Source: DATFCK01 sp963728975
Lineage (GTDB): Bacteria > Verrucomicrobiota > Verrucomicrobiia > Chthoniobacterales > UBA10450
Direction: 5' to 3'
NCBI GenBank assembly: GCA_963728975.1
Contig: CAVSMF010000002.1
Coordinates: 186,001-250,000, forward strand
Length of the DNA stretch: 64,000 bases
Below, one piece after another: positions 35,474 to 44,941 of this stretch. Made by a program: the position numbers and the translations under genes. Within the stretch, counting starts at the first letter, position 1; every line of letters begins with the position of its first letter. The notes below the pieces were generated by a model, which ran no database searches, had not been told where the DNA came from, and saw only the letters and a program-made list of their open reading frames with translations.

Positions 35474-36195
35474 TTGCCAACGTGCGCGCCGCCATCCACG
35501 TGCAACACCTCTCCTGTGATTTGACGAGCTTCCGTCAGATAGACGACCGCGCTGGCAATATCCTCGACGGTCGAGATGGAGCCCATCGGCGAACGGGTTT
35601 CCAGGAACTCTTTTGAATTGTCGGTGTTGAGGGATGTGGCGACAATGCCCGGGGCGACGGCATTGAATCGAATGCGCTCTTTCGCGTATTCCAAAGCCAG
35701 GCTTCTCAATACTGCGTTCAGGCCGCCTTTAGTGGCCATGGAAATGGAAGCCGGTTCGCCAGCAATTGGATTGTCGACCAGCGCTGCACTGATGCTCACG
35801 ATACTGCCGCCCCTCTTCTGCGCTTGCATCTGTTTGACCGCAAGTTGCGTGATGTAAATGAAGCCCGCCAGGTTGGTCGAGACCAGAGCGCGAAGGTCGT
35901 CTGCCGTGTATCCCGTGAACGGCTTCACTATGAAGATGCCGGCGTTCGCGACGACGGCATCGATCGAGCCGAACTTCTCGAGTGCGAGTTCTGTAACTTT
36001 CTGCGCCGTATCAAATTGACCAATGTCGCCGTCGACCAGGGCGAGATGGTCGGATGCTGAAAGTTCCTTCGATTTCGTCGCCTTTCGCGCGGTCCCTACC
36101 ACATCGTAGCCGCGCGCGAGAAAGGCCCGGACGATTCCCGCGCCGATACCTTGTGACGCTCCGGTCACGATCACTGTCTTCCGGTTTCTTTCCAT
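35467..36195 (-). CDS. SDR-family oxidoreductase lacking the usual active-site Tyr
   Basis: From ATG 36195 (242 residues). The NAD(P) motif TGASQGIGAG and the NAG motif (VVANAGIF) are intact. In place of YxxxK the sequence is SMATK, so Lys156 is kept but Tyr is replaced by Ser152. C-terminal VDGGAHVGKW is typical. The lost Tyr suggests altered or no reductase activity. Overlaps RidA; the pair plus the hydrolase probably form an operon. Confidence 0.88.
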   Translation of the reverse strand: MERNRKTVIVTGASQGIGAGIVRAFLARGYDVVGTARKATKSKELSASDHLALVDGDIGQFDTAQKVTELALEKFGSIDAVVANAGIFIVKPFTGYTADDLRALVSTNLAGFIYITQLAVKQMQAQKRGGSIVSISAALVDNPIAGEPASISMATKGGLNAVLRSLALEYAKERIRFNAVAPGIVATSLNTDNSKEFLETRSPMGSISTVEDIASAVVYLTEARQITGEVLHVDGGAHVGKW

Positions 36196-36490
36196 AAACT
36201 GACGCACCAATCTGGATGCTTTGAAGATCGTCCAGAAGACTGATCACTCTGTCAAGGCGAGCCGCAACCCTTTGACTCGGGTTGATATTTCGGGTGCGAC
36301 ACGCCGGCCGAGCGGATCTTTTTATGTCGGACTGACCCGACAACGTTCGCGCATGATTTAGGTGGGTCGAGGCCCGGCCCAATCCGTTATCCGATTAGGT
36401 AAGAACTGATCTAAACGCGGCGTGGGGAAAGCGTCCGACTAATTCGCCCGATGGATTGACACCTATTATCCCGGCGATAAGATCGAGGCC

Positions 36491-37066
36491 GTGTCCGAAG
36501 AGAAGACGATGCGGTCGCTCAACCGTTTTGAGACTGGCATCGCGGTCCTTGTCGGGTCCCTGGCCTTGTGTGTTTCCGGTTACACCGCCTACATGCAGCG
36601 TCAGCAAGTGCGCGCGCAGGTATGGCCAATCCTGGAATTTGACAGCAACAACGGGCCTATCCAGTTCGTTCTGTCCAACAAAGGCGTCGGTCCGGCGATC
36701 ATACGGAGCGTTATTGTCAGAGTAGATAATCAGCCGGTGCGGAATTGGATTGACGTGTTGGATAAACTGGTCGGCCCCGGGCCCCACCACTATTCAGAGA
36801 GCGACATGAGCGGCCATGTGCTCGCGGCGGGTGAATCGATGACCGTTTTAACTCCGCACGATGACCAGGATAACCCGATCGCTTTCGACAGATCCAATCC
36901 GGCCTGGATAAAGATGAACGAGAGACGCTTCCATGTTTCAGTCGAGATCTGTTATTCCTCCACCCTGGGCGAATGCTGGACCTTGCACGCCGGCGGGACA
37001 ACACCCAGCACCATCTCCGAGATCCGCCGGTGCCCGGGTCCGTCCGCGATCAGTTTTCAGCAATAG
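36491..37066 (+). CDS. membrane-anchored hypothetical protein
   Basis: GTG 36491 or ATG 36509 could be the start. There is one transmembrane anchor (GIAVLVGSLALCVSGYTAYM, about residues 16-35) followed by about 150 extracytoplasmic residues containing a beta-rich pattern (VWPILEFDSNNGPIQFVLSN). I do not recognise a family. It stands alone between the SDR operon and the DUF4062 remnant. Confidence 0.65.
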   Translation: MSEEKTMRSLNRFETGIAVLVGSLALCVSGYTAYMQRQQVRAQVWPILEFDSNNGPIQFVLSNKGVGPAIIRSVIVRVDNQPVRNWIDVLDKLVGPGPHHYSESDMSGHVLAAGESMTVLTPHDDQDNPIAFDRSNPAWIKMNERRFHVSVEICYSSTLGECWTLHAGGTTPSTISEIRRCPGPSAISFQQ

Positions 37067-37169
37067 TTTGGGGAGTTGAGAGTTGAGTTGATTGGCGTCT
37101 CGCAGAGACGCCCTGCAAATTCGCCGGCGCTTGGTTGGCTTCTCTTACAACCGTGTTGAATCCGGTCAG

Positions 37170-37616
37170 TTACTTGGATACGACACCACGAGGTGCAAAT
37201 AGAGTTTGCCGCCCGTTCCAGCATCTGATCGCCCAGAGCCCAACGTTTCACGCCGCGCCGGAGTCGGGTGAGATCGTCGCGCAGTTTGAGGACACTCGCT
37301 TCCAGTCCTTCGGCGGTAGTTAACGAGTGAAAGACGTGAGTGTCGGTTTGTAGTCGACGGCGATAGGCAGCTTGGAGTTCGCGCAGCTCCGCTGGCTCCG
37401 GTCGTGCGTGTCAGCGGGGAATGTCTCGTCGATGAAGAGGTCCCAGACTCTCCTGCTCCGCTTCCGGACGTAAAGCGCCTCGTATTGGGTGTAGCCGACG
37501 CGGCCAAACTCTTGATCGGACGTTGGCGGCTCCGCGCCATAATATTGCCCGACTAATTGAACAACCCCTTTTTCAATTATCAATCTGCAGGCGCAACGAT
37601 GCCCGGAGGTCGCCAC
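37170..37616 (-). pseudogene. fragment of a DUF4062-type gene, frameshifted
   Basis: Frame one reads VVQLVGQYYGAEPPTSDQEF, then RVGYTQYEALYVRKRSRRVW and DLFIDETFPADTH. A one-base shift near 37405 then continues with PEPAELRELQAAYRRRLQTD and a KLRDDLTRLRRGVKRWALGD segment. These are recognisable parts of the DUF4062 module found at the start of large TPR or NB-ARC-like proteins. The beginning and the long C-terminal part are missing. Confidence 0.65.
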
Positions 37617-37862
37617 CTTCGGTGCCGAAAATTTCCTGCCAAACCGGTTGGTAACCGAGAAAAGTGAGCGTGTTCGCTGTCAGTTGCCGGGCACTTCTTA
37701 GTTCCCGGGAAACCGCGGAAATGAAAATGAGCGGTCTGGGCGTCACCGTCCTGGTAGAGGTAACAAGTTAGCCGCGTTTTAACAAGCAATTTGCTTCCGT
37801 TGAAAGCGATAGTATCGCAGACGTCGGGATTGCCGTTGAACCCGAAACAACGAGGTTGAGAG

Positions 37863-38264
37863 ATGGAGATAAAACGAAATGGATCACAGCCTTCCAGCAA
37901 AGGGCCGGCGGATTGGTTTACCGGCACGGTGCGCATCGACCCGCTGTTCGAGGCGCCCGGACCGGCCCGGGTTCGGTGCGCAACCGTCACGTTCGAACCG
38001 GGTGCTCGCACTGCCTGGCATACCCATCCACTCGGTCAAACGTTGATCGTCACCTCCGGCCTGGGATGGGCGCAGCGGTGGGACGGTCCGATCGAGGAAA
38101 TCCGGCCGGGCGATGTAGTCTGGTTCGCGCCTAACCAGAAGCATTGGCACGGCGCTTCGCCCACAACCGCCATGACGCATATCGCAATTCAGGAAGCGAT
38201 GGACGGGAAGGCCGTCGTCTGGATGGAAAAAGTCGGCGACCAGGAATATCTGAAGAAAGCATGA
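37863..38264 (+). CDS. cupin-domain protein (quercetinase/hydroxynitrile-lyase-like)
   Basis: The 133-residue protein has a single cupin: motif 1 ARTAWHTHPLGQTLIVTSG (His, His, Gln) and motif 2 PGDVVWFAPNQKHWHGA with the late His. Related proteins occur as carboxymuconolactone-decarboxylase-associated or hydroxynitrile-lyase-like cupins. No CMD domain is fused here. It is a single gene. Confidence 0.85.
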   Translation: MEIKRNGSQPSSKGPADWFTGTVRIDPLFEAPGPARVRCATVTFEPGARTAWHTHPLGQTLIVTSGLGWAQRWDGPIEEIRPGDVVWFAPNQKHWHGASPTTAMTHIAIQEAMDGKAVVWMEKVGDQEYLKKA

Positions 38265-38359
38265 AAGCAGGAAAGCAACTCTAGAAGCCATGATTGCTTC
38301 TGGAGATCTCTGCCATTATCGCTCAGGAAAGCATGGTGCCGGGTGACAAGGACGGAAGG

Positions 38360-39151
38360 TCAGCTTAGCAATTCGATCGGATCGCCTTTGCGAATCATTC
38401 CTTCTACCAGCACGGCAGCATAAACGCCGGCCATGCCCTCGTGCGCTTGCACGACCTGCTTCAAGATCGCCGGCGTTTTTTCCGCGGTGTCGGGATCGAG
38501 CGTGATCATCATGCAGCGCGAATCGCGCTGGAGAACCGCGACGGTCACTTTCGACCCGATCCGCAAAGAGCGCCCGACGAATTTGTCTTCGGTGAAGCCT
38601 TCCGATGAAGCTAAATCCAAATAGACATTGGCGCGGAATCGACGCTTATCGACGTTTTCTCCGGTTTCCTGGCCAAGTTTTTTCGCCGTCTGGACCGAGA
38701 GAATCGACAACGGGCGGCAATCGGTGATTGCTTTGTCCGAGCGGAGCAATGTGAGCTCGTGATTTCCGGCGATGTTTAGTCGCAGGTTGTCGATCAAAGC
38801 GGGGTTGTTAACCGCGAAAGTTTTCCCGTCCGGTGTTTCGACGTCGACCATCAAGTCGGATGCGTCAGCCGAAATCGGGTTTGCGCCTGATCCCAATTTT
38901 CCGGCTTCACTCACGTTCACCGGTCGCGCTGCTTTCTCCGGATTTCGAAAGCGCGGCCGGTAACGAATCATCTGACGTTGATCGCGCCCAGTAAAAAACG
39001 GAAACCCTTTCGGACTGGCCGAACTTTCAAAAGCAAAAAGTCGATCGCCATAAACTCCGGCGTAACCGGCGAATAATTCATCCATCTCTTCGCCGCGCAT
39101 GCTTTTGACCGGATAGCGCCAAAGGCTCTCAATGTTTCCGATGATGCTCAC
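38360..39151 (-). CDS. MOSC-domain protein with N-terminal MOSC_N
   Basis: Residues 1-100 match MOSC_N (IESLWRYPVKSMRGEEMDEL); residues 130-260 match the MOSC fold, including DKRRFRANVYLD and the conserved Cys motif DSRCMMITLDPDT (Cys near residue 212). MOSC proteins bind molybdenum cofactor or its sulfur chemistry. It has no adjacent Mo-enzyme gene. Confidence 0.88.
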   Translation of the reverse strand: MSIIGNIESLWRYPVKSMRGEEMDELFAGYAGVYGDRLFAFESSASPKGFPFFTGRDQRQMIRYRPRFRNPEKAARPVNVSEAGKLGSGANPISADASDLMVDVETPDGKTFAVNNPALIDNLRLNIAGNHELTLLRSDKAITDCRPLSILSVQTAKKLGQETGENVDKRRFRANVYLDLASSEGFTEDKFVGRSLRIGSKVTVAVLQRDSRCMMITLDPDTAEKTPAILKQVVQAHEGMAGVYAAVLVEGMIRKGDPIELLS

Positions 39152-39505
39152 AGGAGAAGTAGAAATAGGGAATTACAAATTACAAAGTAGGAGAATCGTT
39201 CCCATCATTCAGTGAAGGCAAGAAAAGGCCCTTCGGATGACCCGGGAAGGTCGCGGCGCTGGTGGGCGTCAACCAAGCTTTGCCGGTGGTCATCGTGTCG
39301 TGCTTGGCTTCCATTCGAGCGGCACCCTGCCAGAGGAACCCCCCGCTGTTGCCAGTTAAGTTGGCGTGGTCCCTGCCGAAATCCTCCGTCTCGATCTCCA
39401 TTCAGATTCGAGGGATTACAGTGGGATTCGATCTTCACTTTCACACTTGCGTTTACATTCACTGCCTCCACTTCAGGTAGAGTGAAATGTTGAGACCGGA
39501 TTCCG
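39152..39505. other. gene-free or doubtful stretch
   Basis: A minus frame (39180-39401) reads MEIETEDFGRDHANLTGNSG and onward to LFLPSLNDGNDSPTL-stop, which has a protein-like look, but an upstream overlapping minus frame does not join it cleanly. I cannot assign a family. It may be a decayed secreted protein. Confidence 0.3.
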
Positions 39506-39883
39506 TTAGAAAATCGCTTTCAAGCGCGGATAATAGATCAGGCGCTCGGTTAGGCGAGCCTTGCGGAAGCAGGAATCGTCAGGCCAGAAACAGAGCCGCT
39601 GCTGATTGCGGGCCACGGCAATAACTCGGCCATCCTCCAGCAAGTCGATCACCCGGAGGTAGTTGATGATGGTGTAATAGTAGTAATCACCGCGCTCGGC
39701 CGGCCGGATGTCGTGCGCGCCCGCAGTCGGACGAACTGAGACTTCTTCCTGCCGGTAAATGACAGGCGCGCCGATTCTGAATGCAGGCTTGGCAACAGTC
39801 CGCGGCAACAGGGAAGGTTGGGAAAGTAATGCGGCCGCTGCGGGCAGCACGACGAGAAAGGCAAGGAGAAGCAGAACCATCAT
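39506..39883 (-). CDS. secreted or membrane-anchored hypothetical protein
   Basis: ATG 39883 follows ggag, giving 125 residues. An N-terminal hydrophobic segment (MMVLLLLAFLVVLPAAAALL) is followed by a soluble region with Tyr-rich RGDYYYYTIINYLRVIDLL and an end of no clear family. Not recognised. Confidence 0.6.
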   Translation of the reverse strand: MMVLLLLAFLVVLPAAAALLSQPSLLPRTVAKPAFRIGAPVIYRQEEVSVRPTAGAHDIRPAERGDYYYYTIINYLRVIDLLEDGRVIAVARNQQRLCFWPDDSCFRKARLTERLIYYPRLKAIF

Positions 39884-40014
39884 AAACGCCTCCGAGCAAG
39901 GGACGTGCCGACCATTGACCAGGCTTCGAAGACTGCGCCTCACCAAGAAGCGCCGTGATGACGAACGACTTGGTGCGGCGTTGACAATGTGTGGTCGAAA
40001 CAGAATCATACGGC

Positions 40015-40338
40015 ATGCGTGCAAGAACCTGGTTCATAATTCTTAGTTGCGGCGTCGCGATCATTCTGATGCAAGGGCGTGCCCTTGCTGACGAGCATGA
40101 GTTTCGTTTCAAGGCGCCGGACGCGAAGAGCGTCGAGTTGATGTGCGAGTTCAACGGGTGGAAATCGGTGCCGATGACCAAAGGAGACGATGGAGTCTGG
40201 ACTGCGAAAGTTACTTTGTCCCCGGGCACGTATGGCTACAAGTTTCTCGTTAACGGCACCGATTGGGTGCTCGATCCCGACAATCCGGCCAAGAAAACCG
40301 TGGACGGAATCGAGAACTCATCAATCGAGATCAAGTAG
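40015..40338 (+). CDS. secreted CBM48/AMPK-type glycogen-binding domain protein
   Basis: The 107-residue protein has a signal peptide (about 1-25) and then a single carbohydrate-binding module of the CBM48/AMPK1 type: HEFRFKAPDAKSVELMCEFN, GWKSVPMTKGDDGVW, and the closing GTYGYKFLVNGTDWVLDPDN. A close paralogue of this module is fused to a hydrolase at 47135-48337. It probably binds glycogen-like glucan outside the cytosol. Confidence 0.88.
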   Translation: MRARTWFIILSCGVAIILMQGRALADEHEFRFKAPDAKSVELMCEFNGWKSVPMTKGDDGVWTAKVTLSPGTYGYKFLVNGTDWVLDPDNPAKKTVDGIENSSIEIK

Positions 40339-40364
40339 CTGGCTGGGGCGGGCAAGGAGAAGTC

Positions 40365-40392
40365 AGAGGTCAGACGTCAGACGTCCAGAGAT
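40365..40392. repeat. gtcagaggtcagacgtcaga short repeat block
   Basis: gtcagaggtcagacgtcaga (then cgtccaga) follows the CBM48 gene; same repeat family as 24251-24281. Confidence 0.5.
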
Positions 40393-40504
40393 CACATCCG
40401 CCGATGGACGGATTCGCCGTGCGAAGGTCAGAAGGGAGCCGCCGGTTTCGCTGAAGCTTCGGTGTGTCGGGCAGAGGGCTGCTGCCCATTTACTTTTCCT
40501 TCTG

Positions 40505-41128
40505 CTACGGTCTCTCCAAGACATTAAAGAAGTTCCATTCCCAGGTCTTGCCTTTGTCGGCTGAAAACGCCTGACCCCAGGCCGGCCGGTCCTTATTCCG
40601 CACGTCCCATCGGAACATCACGATAATAGGTTTCCCTTTAAAGGTGTCTTTGCAAAAGAAATGCCCGACACCGTTTTCAAATGAACCTACCACCGGCGGG
40701 TCCATCACCCCGGTATTACTCGGCACCCAATACAGACTCCATAATCGGGTCTTGGGATTAAAAAGCCGGAGGGTTAGACCTTGAAACAGCTTGCCTCCCT
40801 GCCCGGGAAATTCAGTCGTGGAATAAGTATCCATGTCAGCCGAGCCGCTGAGGATTTTGGTGTCCTCATCCGAGGAATCGAACTCCGTCCAATCCTTGCA
40901 GTTTTCCAGTCTCTTATTGAGGTGGCGGTTGTGCATCTTCCATTTGCCGGTTAAGAAGTCGAAATCGTGCGGTGAGGAAGTGGCTGATGCGGTAACGACC
41001 AGGTTGCCTTTCGTGTCAAAGTGAAGTTTGGGGATTGGTATCGATTCATCAGCGGTCAGAACGGTGGACGCAGCCAATGCCAGGCTGCAACTGGAAAGCA
41101 AGAGCAAGGTCAATAGAAGTTGTTTCAT
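40505..41128 (-). CDS. secreted DUF1579-like protein
   Basis: The product of 207 residues begins with a signal peptide (LLLTLLLLSSCSLALAA). The segment HDFDFLTGKWKMHNRHL, with later VMDPPVVGSFENGVGHFFCK, is the lipocalin-like pattern seen in DUF1579 and related families. The function is unknown. It is a single-gene unit. Confidence 0.65.
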   Translation of the reverse strand: MKQLLLTLLLLSSCSLALAASTVLTADESIPIPKLHFDTKGNLVVTASATSSPHDFDFLTGKWKMHNRHLNKRLENCKDWTEFDSSDEDTKILSGSADMDTYSTTEFPGQGGKLFQGLTLRLFNPKTRLWSLYWVPSNTGVMDPPVVGSFENGVGHFFCKDTFKGKPIIVMFRWDVRNKDRPAWGQAFSADKGKTWEWNFFNVLERP

Positions 41129-41324
41129 AGGTATGTGCGGGTTGGCGGTCCTTCACTATTCATTGAAAATCGGGTCAGCCTTATCACGGGCGACCGACAA
41201 CGCAAATGCAATACGGAAATGACCCGTGACGAGCAGGCGAACAAAGTCGAGAGCTGAGGGAAGATAGGAGCAGGGAGCGGCGGGCAAGGTCGAACCTGAC
41301 ACTCTCTGCTTCGGGCCGACTTCA

Positions 41325-41390
41325 CACAGAGAACGCCGAGATCGCAGAGAACAAAACCAAAATGACTCTGCGTTCTCCGCGTGCTCTGTG
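41325..41390. repeat. imperfect hairpin (cacagagaacgc type REP)
   Basis: 41325-41349 and 41366-41390 are inverted repeats with 22 of 25 bases matching, around a 16-base centre. This type is common in intergenic regions of soil bacteria; no gene is inside. Confidence 0.75.
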
Positions 41391-41391
41391 A

Positions 41392-41922
41392 TTAATCCGA
41401 TGAATCCCGAAGGATTTCTGCGACTTTCACGATCGTATTCCAATTGCGCGTGGTGGCTGCGACGCCGAATTGTTTCTCGATCTTGCCGAGGTTGCCGATC
41501 GCTTTCATCTGCCGGCGATAGAGGCCCAGGACGAATCGACCCTGGATCGCAATGATTTTCAGCAGCCAGTCGTCATCCGACGGCAGAGCAAGCGGAAGTG
41601 GAAACGGTGCGCGAAGGGGTTTGTGCAAGATGTTCGCGAAACGCGTGATGTCCGGGCCCGAGGGTTGGCCTGAGAATGGATCCTTCGATGCGAGCCTGAT
41701 AAGGTCGCGTGCAGGACAGATCATGATCTCGCATTTGAACGGCAGCCTCTTGGCGAACGCGGCGCGCAGAGTTGATTCGTTTACATCTTCACGCACCACA
41801 AACGTGCCAACCGCGCCGATGTTAACGACGCCGAACTGTGCCAATTGCTTCGCGATGACTGCTGGCCGGCATCGATTTGTCCCGCCGACGTTTACCGCGC
41901 GAAAAAATACGACTGATGGCAT
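41392..41922 (-). CDS. DUF1697 family protein
   Basis: The 176-residue product matches the DUF1697 pattern: MPSVVFFRAVNVGGTNRCRP, then LAQFGVVNIGAVGTFVV and the conserved end NWNTIVKVAEIL. Cytosolic, function unknown. It stands next to the 41325-41390 hairpin. Confidence 0.85.
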   Translation of the reverse strand: MPSVVFFRAVNVGGTNRCRPAVIAKQLAQFGVVNIGAVGTFVVREDVNESTLRAAFAKRLPFKCEIMICPARDLIRLASKDPFSGQPSGPDITRFANILHKPLRAPFPLPLALPSDDDWLLKIIAIQGRFVLGLYRRQMKAIGNLGKIEKQFGVAATTRNWNTIVKVAEILRDSSD

Positions 41923-42097
41923 TGAAGAAACTAGAAAGATAAAAAGGCTAAAGTAGAAAAGCTAAAAGCAGGAGTCAGAAGTCGGAGGCTGGCAATCTAC
42001 AAAACGCTGTCGGGATGCTTTCAAAGTCTTGATCGATAATTTATCTTGGATAGATGGATCGAAGTTTTCAGTGCATGATTAACGGGGAGAAGACCAA

Positions 42098-42760
42098 ATG
42101 AAAGAAGTTGTCGATCTCAAGCGCTACCCGGCACCGACGGTGACTCCGCAGGCGCTGGGGTGGGACGGGAAGCAACTTTGGTTAAGCTCGCGCGATCTCG
42201 GGACGCTCTACCGGACCGACCTTGAGGACCGATTGAAAATTGTCGAGGAAATCGATCCGCCCGGCGTGGTCTGGGCGGGGGTGGCCACCAATGACGGGTG
42301 GCGGTTCACGATCGGCAAAGGCTTGAACGACGATCGTTATGTCTATCGTTACACGGCGGCTGACGGCTTCGTGAAATTGTTTGCCTGTCCCGAGTTCACC
42401 GGTTCCTATCTGAGCTTTGACAGCCAACATCTTTACCTGAGTCAGTGGTATAAGGAACGAATTGTGAAGATGGACGACAGGGGGAACATTCTGGGCCAGA
42501 TCAATATTGGCGCGGAAATCTGCGGGCACACGTTTGTCGACGGACTCATCTATGTGTTGCGCGGGCGCGAAAATAAAGATGTTCCGAACAAAACCGAGGA
42601 GTGGCGGGTGGCCCGGCTCGATCCGGGCGAAAAGAATCCGATGGTGGAGGATCTCGCGGTCATTCCCTTTGCATCCCGGTCGCTGACTTTCGACGGCCAG
42701 AGATTCTGGTCGAATCATCGCGCCGCGAACGAAACGGTGGCGTTTGCCGTTCCTGGCTAG
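42098..42760 (+). CDS. beta-propeller-like protein of unknown function
   Basis: The 220-residue protein carries regularly spaced WDGKQLWLSSRDLGTLYR, DDRYVYRYTAADGFVKLF and FDGQRFWSNHRAANETVAFA segments, resembling NHL or SMP-30-like blades (perhaps four). No signal peptide. It ends 9 nt before the alpha/beta-hydrolase GTG start, suggesting co-transcription. Confidence 0.6.
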   Translation: MKEVVDLKRYPAPTVTPQALGWDGKQLWLSSRDLGTLYRTDLEDRLKIVEEIDPPGVVWAGVATNDGWRFTIGKGLNDDRYVYRYTAADGFVKLFACPEFTGSYLSFDSQHLYLSQWYKERIVKMDDRGNILGQINIGAEICGHTFVDGLIYVLRGRENKDVPNKTEEWRVARLDPGEKNPMVEDLAVIPFASRSLTFDGQRFWSNHRAANETVAFAVPG

Positions 42761-42769
42761 CTGATACAG

Positions 42770-43624
42770 GTGGCGGGACGACTACTTCGGATTGCTGCGG
42801 TTGTTTCTGTCAGCGCGCTTGTGTTCATCGGGATCCTCCGCTTCCTCGAGCACGCGTTCCTTTATCACCCGCGCCCCTATCTCGCGAGTTACCGGCAATT
42901 GTTGAACAAAGGCGTGATCGAGTTGGAGTTCAAAACGCGCGCCGGCGGACAGACTGCTTTTTATGTTCCGCCTCGCGATCGGTCCGAATTGCCCGATCGA
43001 ATCTGGGTGACCTTCTGCGGTAACGGCTCGCTCGCCCTCGATTGGCTGCCGCTCACCGCGCGAGATCAAATCCCCGGCGACGCTTTTCTGCTGGTCGATT
43101 ATCCCGGCTACGGAAAGAGCAAGGGCTCGCCCAGCATCGCAAACACAGAGCTGGCGGCGGATGGGGCGCTGGTCGCTTTGGCCGCCCGACTTGGAATTGG
43201 CCCGGCAATTCTGGAGCCGCGGCTGGACACGATCGGGCATTCGCTCGGCGCGGCGGTCGCGCTCGATTTCGCGAGCCATCACTTGCAGGTGCGTCGGATC
43301 ATTCTGCTCGCGCCATTTACCAGCCTGCGCAATGAATTTGCCATGTTCATCGGTTCGCCCCTCTCGCACCTGCTCGGGGAAAACTACGATAATCGGGCCG
43401 CATTGCGCCAGCTGGCGCAACGCCGGCCTCCGCCACGGGTCGTGATCTTTCACGGTCTTCAGGATAATTTGATTCCGCCCGGGATGGGCCATGAATTGGC
43501 AGCGGAGTTTCCCGGTTTTGTCACCTTCCGTGGAATTCCGGGCGCCACTCACAATACGGTAGTCGCGGCGGCGGAAGATGAGATTCTCCGGTTAATGACT
43601 GATCATGCCAAGGAGCAGCGATGA
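42770..43624 (+). CDS. alpha/beta-fold hydrolase, membrane-anchored
   Basis: Start at GTG 42770; the N-terminus is a hydrophobic anchor (LLRIAAVVSVSALVFIGILR, about 5-25). Catalytic elements: DYPGYGKSKG, the elbow IGHSLGAAVALDF, FHGLQDNLIPPGMGHEL, and the catalytic His in PGATHNTVV. Similar to bacterial BEM46-like hydrolases. Confidence 0.85.
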   Translation: MAGRLLRIAAVVSVSALVFIGILRFLEHAFLYHPRPYLASYRQLLNKGVIELEFKTRAGGQTAFYVPPRDRSELPDRIWVTFCGNGSLALDWLPLTARDQIPGDAFLLVDYPGYGKSKGSPSIANTELAADGALVALAARLGIGPAILEPRLDTIGHSLGAAVALDFASHHLQVRRIILLAPFTSLRNEFAMFIGSPLSHLLGENYDNRAALRQLAQRRPPPRVVIFHGLQDNLIPPGMGHELAAEFPGFVTFRGIPGATHNTVVAAAEDEILRLMTDHAKEQR

Positions 43625-43835
43625 TTGGTGTCCTTAGCGGTCGGAGTTCTACCGAGTATTCCGGTGGCGGTACGTCCGGATAAATCGCGGGGTAGTGTTT
43701 CGCTTGTTCAAATTAGGGCACTGCCAATCGCGGAGGGGAGTCGCCGCGGCAGGCAGAAACGTTCTGGAAATCGGATTTGCCAGTTTTCAATCGAGACGTG
43801 TAACGTTTCGCTCCGCGTTTCGGTCTGGAATAAAT

Positions 43836-44846
43836 ATGAGAACAGCCTTTTGGGCGGGCACAATTGTTTTGCTGATCGCGACCGCCGATATTGGTGGGGC
43901 GAGTTACGACCCGCTCGCGGTCGGTCCGAGCGGGAGTGGCGGTAGCGATCCGAATTTCAAGCCGGGCAAACTGGAGCTGACAGTGCATGCGACGGCAGGG
44001 CGCGATCTCCCGGTGCGGGTATACCTTCCGGCCAATACCGGCCCGGCGCCGGTGGTGCTGTTTAGCCATGGCCTGGGAGGCTCCCGCAACGGCAATGCGT
44101 TTCTGGGACAACACTGGGCGGCCCGCGGTTACGTAGCGGTGTTTATTCAACATCCCGGCAGCGATACTTCCATTTGGCAAAACAAGCCTGTGTCCGAGCG
44201 AATGCGCTCAATACGCCAGGCGGCGTCGCTCGAAAATTTTATGCGCCGCGTTCATGACGTGCATGCCGTTCTCGATGCTTTGACTTCGTGGAACGCAGAA
44301 CCGCAGAACCCGCTCGCAGGCCGGCTCGACCTGCAAAAGATCGGGATGTCGGGCCATTCCTTTGGGGCGATAACGACCGAGGCCGTAAGCGGCGAAAATT
44401 TTCCAACGCTGGGAACGGAGTTGACCGATCCGCGGATCAAGGCGGCAATTGCATTCAGCCCAAGTGCTCCCCGTCGCGGCACGCCCGAACAGGCCTTCGG
44501 TTCGGTGAAAATTCCGTGGCTGCTCATGACCGGGACCAAAGATGACTCCCCGCTCGGGCGTGTTGAGGCGAAGGCGCGCCTGGCAGTTTACCTCGCGTTA
44601 CACGGCGCGCCGAAGTATGAAGTGGTGCTCAACAAGGCCGAGCACTCGGCCTTTACCGATCGAGCATTGCCGGGCGACCGCGAACCGCGCAATCCGAATC
44701 ATCATCGCGTGATTCTGGCGGTGTCGACCGCGTTTTGGGACGCTTATTTGCAGGGCAACCGGGACGCGCTCACGTGGTTGAATGGCACTGGTCCGCGGTC
44801 GGTCATGGAACCGGCGGACGATTGGAAAGCTTCACCGGAAAAGTGA
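43836..44846 (+). CDS. secreted alpha/beta hydrolase (acetylhydrolase/dienelactone-hydrolase-like)
   Basis: From ATG 43836 (336 residues) with a signal peptide (about 1-22). Elements include VVLFSHGLGGSRNGNAFLGQ, the nucleophile GMSGHSFGAITTEAVSG, a possible acid in GTKDDSPLG, and a late His in KAEHSAFTD. The combination suits the PAF-acetylhydrolase/chlorophyllase-like class. About 210 bp follow the preceding hydrolase gene. Confidence 0.85.
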   Translation: MRTAFWAGTIVLLIATADIGGASYDPLAVGPSGSGGSDPNFKPGKLELTVHATAGRDLPVRVYLPANTGPAPVVLFSHGLGGSRNGNAFLGQHWAARGYVAVFIQHPGSDTSIWQNKPVSERMRSIRQAASLENFMRRVHDVHAVLDALTSWNAEPQNPLAGRLDLQKIGMSGHSFGAITTEAVSGENFPTLGTELTDPRIKAAIAFSPSAPRRGTPEQAFGSVKIPWLLMTGTKDDSPLGRVEAKARLAVYLALHGAPKYEVVLNKAEHSAFTDRALPGDREPRNPNHHRVILAVSTAFWDAYLQGNRDALTWLNGTGPRSVMEPADDWKASPEK

Positions 44847-44941
44847 CGTTTGAATTCCGGGGCGAACGCGCGATACCATTGCCGGGCGAGCGCATGGGAT
44901 TCTTGAGTTGAGAATTCGGGAGCGCTCGGTACAGCGGAGGA

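Noticed and set aside
34088..35524. A long plus-strand open frame (478 codons) opposite the hydrolase and RidA genes
   Set aside because: It lies exactly antisense to two well-supported genes on the minus strand and has no family pattern; GC-rich codons explain its length.
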